Source: Jaminaea rosea (lineage: Eukaryota; Basidiomycota; Exobasidiomycetes; Microstromatales). From it: 64,000 bases of DNA. The notes beneath the pieces are model-generated. The model worked only from the letters and a program-made list of their open reading frames with translations. It did not search any database and had not been told where the DNA came from. The stretch covers positions 186,001 to 250,000 of the forward strand of contig NW_020289991.1 of the NCBI RefSeq assembly GCF_003144245.1, read 5' to 3'. Position numbers and translations under genes: made by a program. Shown piece by piece: positions 60,151 to 64,000 of the stretch; the first letter of the stretch is position 1, and the number at the start of each line of letters is the position of its first letter.

Positions 60151-62107
60151 TCAGTCGTCGAGGGGCTTGAATGATACATAGTAGGGCGTGCACGGAAGGG
60201 TGAGGCTGGGCGCGTGACAGGATCGGAGTCAGTATCGCGAGCGTTGACGAAACTACTCGTCGCACTCACGCGGGCGTAAAGGTAGGCGGGCTCGTCTTCA
60301 TCTGGTTGTCGTCGTAGACGATCTCGTATCTGTGCGCGCGCGGGCGCGAGGTCAGCTTGATAACTCGGCACACTAGCGTCGTGCTGCTCGGTGGCGCTCT
60401 CACTTGCCAAGGAGGTGGGCAATGACGGCCATGCCCTCGTAGGTGGCCAAATTCTTGCCCAGGCATAGTCGTGGACCCGAGTCTACGCCGCGAGAGGTCA
60501 GCTTCAACGTCGCTCAGCATCGTCTACGGCGGGGTCGCGCGACTCACTGAAAGCTCGAAACAGGAAGTTGGAGTGCTGCTTGAGGCTTCCGTCCTCACTC
60601 AGGAAGCGCTCCGGCTTGAACTCCTCGCAGTCTTCTCCCCACACCTCTGGCATCCTCGCAATTACGTAGTCGGAAAACTGTACGGCCTCATTCTTGCGGA
60701 CAGGCAGAGAGGGCAGGTCCTTGCCGGGCAGCGTGGCCTCATCCAGCGTTGGGTGCAGCACGGTGTCGCGGGCCGCGCGCTTGCGGGTGAGAGGTACGTT
60801 GGGGTGAAGGCGGATGGATTCATAGAAGGCGGCGTTTAGGTAGGGTAGCTTCTTGTAGTCATCGTACTCGAGGTCACGCTGAGGGGCTCGGCCCAGGTTC
60901 GTCCAGATCTCTTGACGTACGCGCTGTGCGATGTCGGGGTGTAGATACATTTCAAACATGAACCAGCTACGTGGGTGTGCGGGGTGTGAGCGGCAATGAA
61001 GGGTGAGTTGCGCGTCTCGCCTACTTACCTGAGAGCTTGAGCCGTCGTGTCGCGGCCTGCGATCATGAAGTTCAAGATGACCGCCGGCAGATCGCCACGC
61101 GGGCACCCAGCATCGATGAAGAGCTGCAGCAGATCTTTACCTCCCTTGCTGGCACTCTCAGCTGTCCCCTTTTCTCTCGCGTCGTACCGCTGGTCGATGA
61201 GGCTGCGACTAAAGTCGTAGAGGTAGCGAACGCTGTCGTGGTACTTGCGGCCGGGCGCAGTGAAGCGCTCAGCCCACAATGGGACGAGGCTGAACGGTCG
61301 GCGCTCGACGAACGACTGACAGTAGTCGAAGCAAGCTGCGAAAGTGACTTGCGTCTCGAGTCCGGCTACATTGTCGGGTAGCGTGTTGAGGTCGACGCCA
61401 AAGGCTGCGAGCGCGGATGTGAGGATTCAGTCAGTACGAATGTGAGGACAGTACGTCTACTTTCGGCACTCACCCAGCTTTGTGAAGGCCTCGAGAGTGA
61501 AGCGATGAAAGACGTCAGGGAGCGCCACAGTCTTGCGTTGCGCGATCGAGTCCTGGCACAAGGCGTCGAGCTTGTGGAGGTCAGCAAGCACCGATGTCTG
61601 GATTTCATGACGAAAGGATTGGATGGAGAAGATGTGCGACGACAATTTGCGCTGGTGGTACCAGACATCGCCGTCAGAAACGAAGATGCCGTGGGGGCCC
61701 AGGAAGTCTGAGATGATCGTCTGGACTGCCTTGCCCTTGAGCCATAGCTCGACGTCCTTTTGGACCGTCTTGATGTAGGCAGGATTGTTCACGACATAGA
61801 TACGTCCGCCAAAGAATCGGCCTGGGAGAGCCATAGTGTACGGTTTCCCACCAGGAGCGACTTCTCTCTGCTGACGTAGGCTTTCATCGAGGAAGCGGAC
61901 GCCGCGCTTACGCAGGGCGAGTAGATGGGGCAAGGATCCGACGAGGGGCCACGATGGCTTGAGCTGGGGGACTTCAGGGCGGGCTGGGACGAAGGCGGGT
62001 CGGTCGTGATACACGGCGGCCAAAAGAGCGAGTGCTACTACGGCGAGGAGCAACGCGGCGGCCAGCGTGGCGAGCGGGTCGCTCGTAGCCAGGACGAGGG
62101 ATGGCAT
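60151..62107 (-). CDS. cytochrome P450, CYP52/CYP63-like fatty-acid or alkane hydroxylase
   Basis: Six exons: 62107-61474, 61404-61029, 60966-60548, 60482-60404, 60329-60270, 60205-60151, giving 540 residues in one frame with GT-AG junctions. An N-terminal anchor (LATLAAALLLAVVALALLAAV) is followed by PGRFFGGRIYVVNNP and GIFVSDGDVWYHQRKLSSH, characteristic of this clan. The I-helix has FMIAGRDTTAQALRSW. The ExxR motif is in YESIRLHPNVPL. The heme loop is AFNSGPRLCLGKN, assembled across the exon 3-4 junction. The last exon encodes LTLPCTPYYVSFKPLDD, a normal P450 end. Family members omega-hydroxylate fatty acids or alkanes in the ER. Convergent with the sterol desaturase-like gene. Confidence 0.88.
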
Positions 62108-62454
62108 GGCTGGGGCGTGAGCGACGAGATGGGAGGGGTAGATGACCGTGAAGACCGCATGGCTCCTAACAGCGGTTGGGCTTTAACCCCCTCGCCCTTT
62201 GAAATACAGTACATCGCTTGTTCGGCTGAGATGGAGGCCGAGGTGCAATGCCGGAAGGGCTCAGTGACCCGGACCCTGTGGGACTGACGCAGCGGATCGG
62301 CTAAGGCGGCAAGGCGAATTGGATGCGCTTGAGCCACGCGAGGAGGGCGGGAGGAAGGGAGGGGTGAATAATTTGGAGAGCGGAAACGAAGGTCGCACTT
62401 GTCGCACTTGGCCCACCTTGCATCCTCATCCTCCTCAGCGAATCGTACATCGCG
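62108..62454. other. divergent intergenic region, P450 / KRE33
   Basis: About 350 bp, no coding feature; presumed bidirectional promoter. Confidence 0.45.
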
Positions 62455-64000
62455 ATGCGAAAACAACTAGATCAGCGCATACCAACGCTGCTTCGCAACA
62501 ATGTCGCCCTCAACCACCGCTCCTTCTTTGTCCTGGTGGGCGACCGTGCTCGCGACCAGGTGGTGAATCTGCACTTTCTCCTCTCGCAATCGCGGCATAC
62601 ATCCAGGCCCAATGTCCTGTGGTGCTACAAGAAGGATCTGTGCGTATGCGAGGCTCTCGATGACAGAGTGGCTAAGCGATTCTAACCTTCTATCCTCCCG
62701 TCTCTCGCGCACCCAGCGGCTTCACCACTCACCGCAAGAAGCGGGAGCAGAAGATCAAGCGTGACATCAAGCGAGGGATCAGGGAGAAGGTGAGATGCGA
62801 TGGCGTGTAGGCTCGCTCCAGAAGATGTGACTGACATGCTCATCCTTGATCGTCGCGCCGCGCTAGGGCGACTCGCAAGACCCATTCGAGCTCTTCGTCG
62901 GCGTCACCGACATTCGCTACTGCTACTACAAGGACACGCCCAAGATCCTCGGACGAACCTTTGGCATGCTCGTCCTGCAGGACTTCGAGGCAATGACGCC
63001 CAACATGCTGGCGCGGACCATTGAGACAGTCGAGGGAGGTGGTGTCGTGGTTCTCATGCTGAGAACGATGTCGTCGCTCAAGCAGCTCTACCAGATGGGA
63101 ATGGTGAGTGTGCGCGGCCAGGAGGTGTCTACAAGGATTTATGCTGACATTCTTACCCTCGCGCCCGCAGGACGTCCACTCCAAGTACCGCTCGGCCATT
63201 GACCCCTCAACACCAGTCGCACGCTTCAACGAGCGCTTCCTCCTCTCTCTCGGCGCCAACACCGATACCCTTTTGTTGGACGACGAGCTCAATGTGCTGC
63301 CGCTGAGCAAGGGCAAGGATATCCAGGCAATTGAGGGCAGCGGGTCTGTACCCAAGGAGTCGGAGTCGCAGTTGGCGAAGCTGCGCCAGGACATCGGCGA
63401 GGACGCGGGGGTCACTCAGGTCGTCAAGAGCTGCAAGACGATGGACCAGGCTAAGGCGCTGTTGAGCATTCTAGACGTTCTTTCGGCGTCGTCCCTGTCC
63501 GCCACTGTCACATTGACGGCCGCCAGAGGTCGCGGAAAGTCGGCGCTGCTCGGTCTGGCAATAGCAGCGGCAATCGCGCATGGCTACTCGAACATCTTTG
63601 TCACCTCGCCATCCCCGGAGAACCTCAAGACGCTCTTCGAGTTCGTGTTCAAGGGGCTGGCCGTGCTGGGCTACGAGGAGACGGCAGACTGGAGCCTGCA
63701 GCGGGGCAGCGGAGAGTGGAAGGACGTCGTCGTGCGCGTCAATGTCTTCCGCAACTCCCGCCAGACGATCCAGTACATCGACCCCAACGACTCGCATGTG
63801 CTGGGTCAGGCGGAGCTCGTAGTCATCGACGAGGCGGCGGCCATCCCCCTGCCAACGGTCAAGAAGCTGTTGGGCCCTTACCTCGTCTTCTTGAGCAGCA
63901 CCATCAATGGCTATGAGGGGACGGGGCGCAGTCTGAGCCTCAAGCTAATCGAGCAGCTGCGACAAGGCGCCAGTGGCGCTGCGGGATCTAGTGGCGCGGG
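62455..64000 (+). CDS. KRE33: RNA cytidine acetyltransferase Kre33/NAT10, 5' part (runs off window)
   Basis: Four exons seen: 62455-62639, 62717-62789, 62867-63103, 63171 to beyond 64000 (all GT-AG, in frame), about 441 residues visible. Conserved blocks: MRKQLDQRIPTLLRNN, HRSFFVLVGDRARDQVVNLH, KKREQKIKRD, PKILGRTFGMLVLQDFEAMT, the ATP-binding ARGRGKSALLGL, VTSPSPENLKTLFEF, VIDEAAAIPLP and STINGYEGTGRSLSLKL. The enzyme makes N4-acetylcytidine in 18S rRNA and tRNAs and acts in small-subunit biogenesis in the nucleolus. The helicase, acetyltransferase and C-terminal tRNA-binding regions lie partly or wholly beyond the right edge. Confidence 0.95.

Noticed and set aside
1-64000. Transposons, LTR elements, CRISPR arrays, rRNA
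   Set aside because: No transposase, reverse transcriptase, terminal repeats, spacer arrays or rRNA-like sequence were seen.

Overview
The window looks like nuclear DNA from a GC-rich, gene-dense basidiomycete fungus. A smut-related (Ustilaginomycotina-like) lineage is my best guess, by inference only. Evidence: short GT-AG introns of about 60-150 nt, long Ser/Pro/Ala-rich disordered tails, many fungal-specific genes (CYP51, OPY2, DID2, MDM35, a CALA-type lipase, a BEM3-type RhoGAP), small genes for secreted proteins, and no prokaryotic operons, transposons, rRNA or tRNA that I can recognise.

Layout. 0-15 kb is housekeeping and transport: the C-terminus of a CaaX-box repeat protein, a vacuolar amino-acid transporter, an MRP/ABCC transporter, a large disordered protein, mitochondrial ribosomal protein uL22m, and CYP51 (ERG11). 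15.2-21.9 kb is a head-to-tail array of five paralogous genes for small secreted proteins on the minus strand. I reconstructed each as six exons with identical intron phases (2,1,1,2,1), including 21-nt and 22-nt microexons, a tiny last exon, and six conserved cysteines. 22-31 kb holds an EVE-domain protein, an Mpv17/PXMP2 protein, a membrane-anchored SDR, MDM35, ESCRT-III DID2 and galactokinase. 31-41 kb is rich in secreted proteins: a Cys-rich protein, a divergent relative of the five-gene family, an MDR oxidoreductase, a basic secreted peptide, a secreted protein built from a duplicated exon, and a CALA-type secretory lipase. 42-64 kb returns to core genes: a PX-PH-RhoGAP protein, RAD4/XPC, the osmosensing anchor OPY2, a small secreted protein, a tail-anchored FHA protein, a sterol desaturase/fatty-acid hydroxylase, a CYP52/CYP63-like P450, and the 5' part of KRE33/NAT10.

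Several genes are arranged as divergent pairs with short shared upstream regions (EVE/Mpv17, DID2/GAL1, transporter/ABC, uL22m/CYP51). The most novel content is the five-gene secreted family. Its exon structure is internally consistent: every join keeps frame, every junction is GT-AG, and all five copies agree. The microexons make it easy for automated annotation to miss. All coordinates for spliced genes are manual predictions without transcript evidence.
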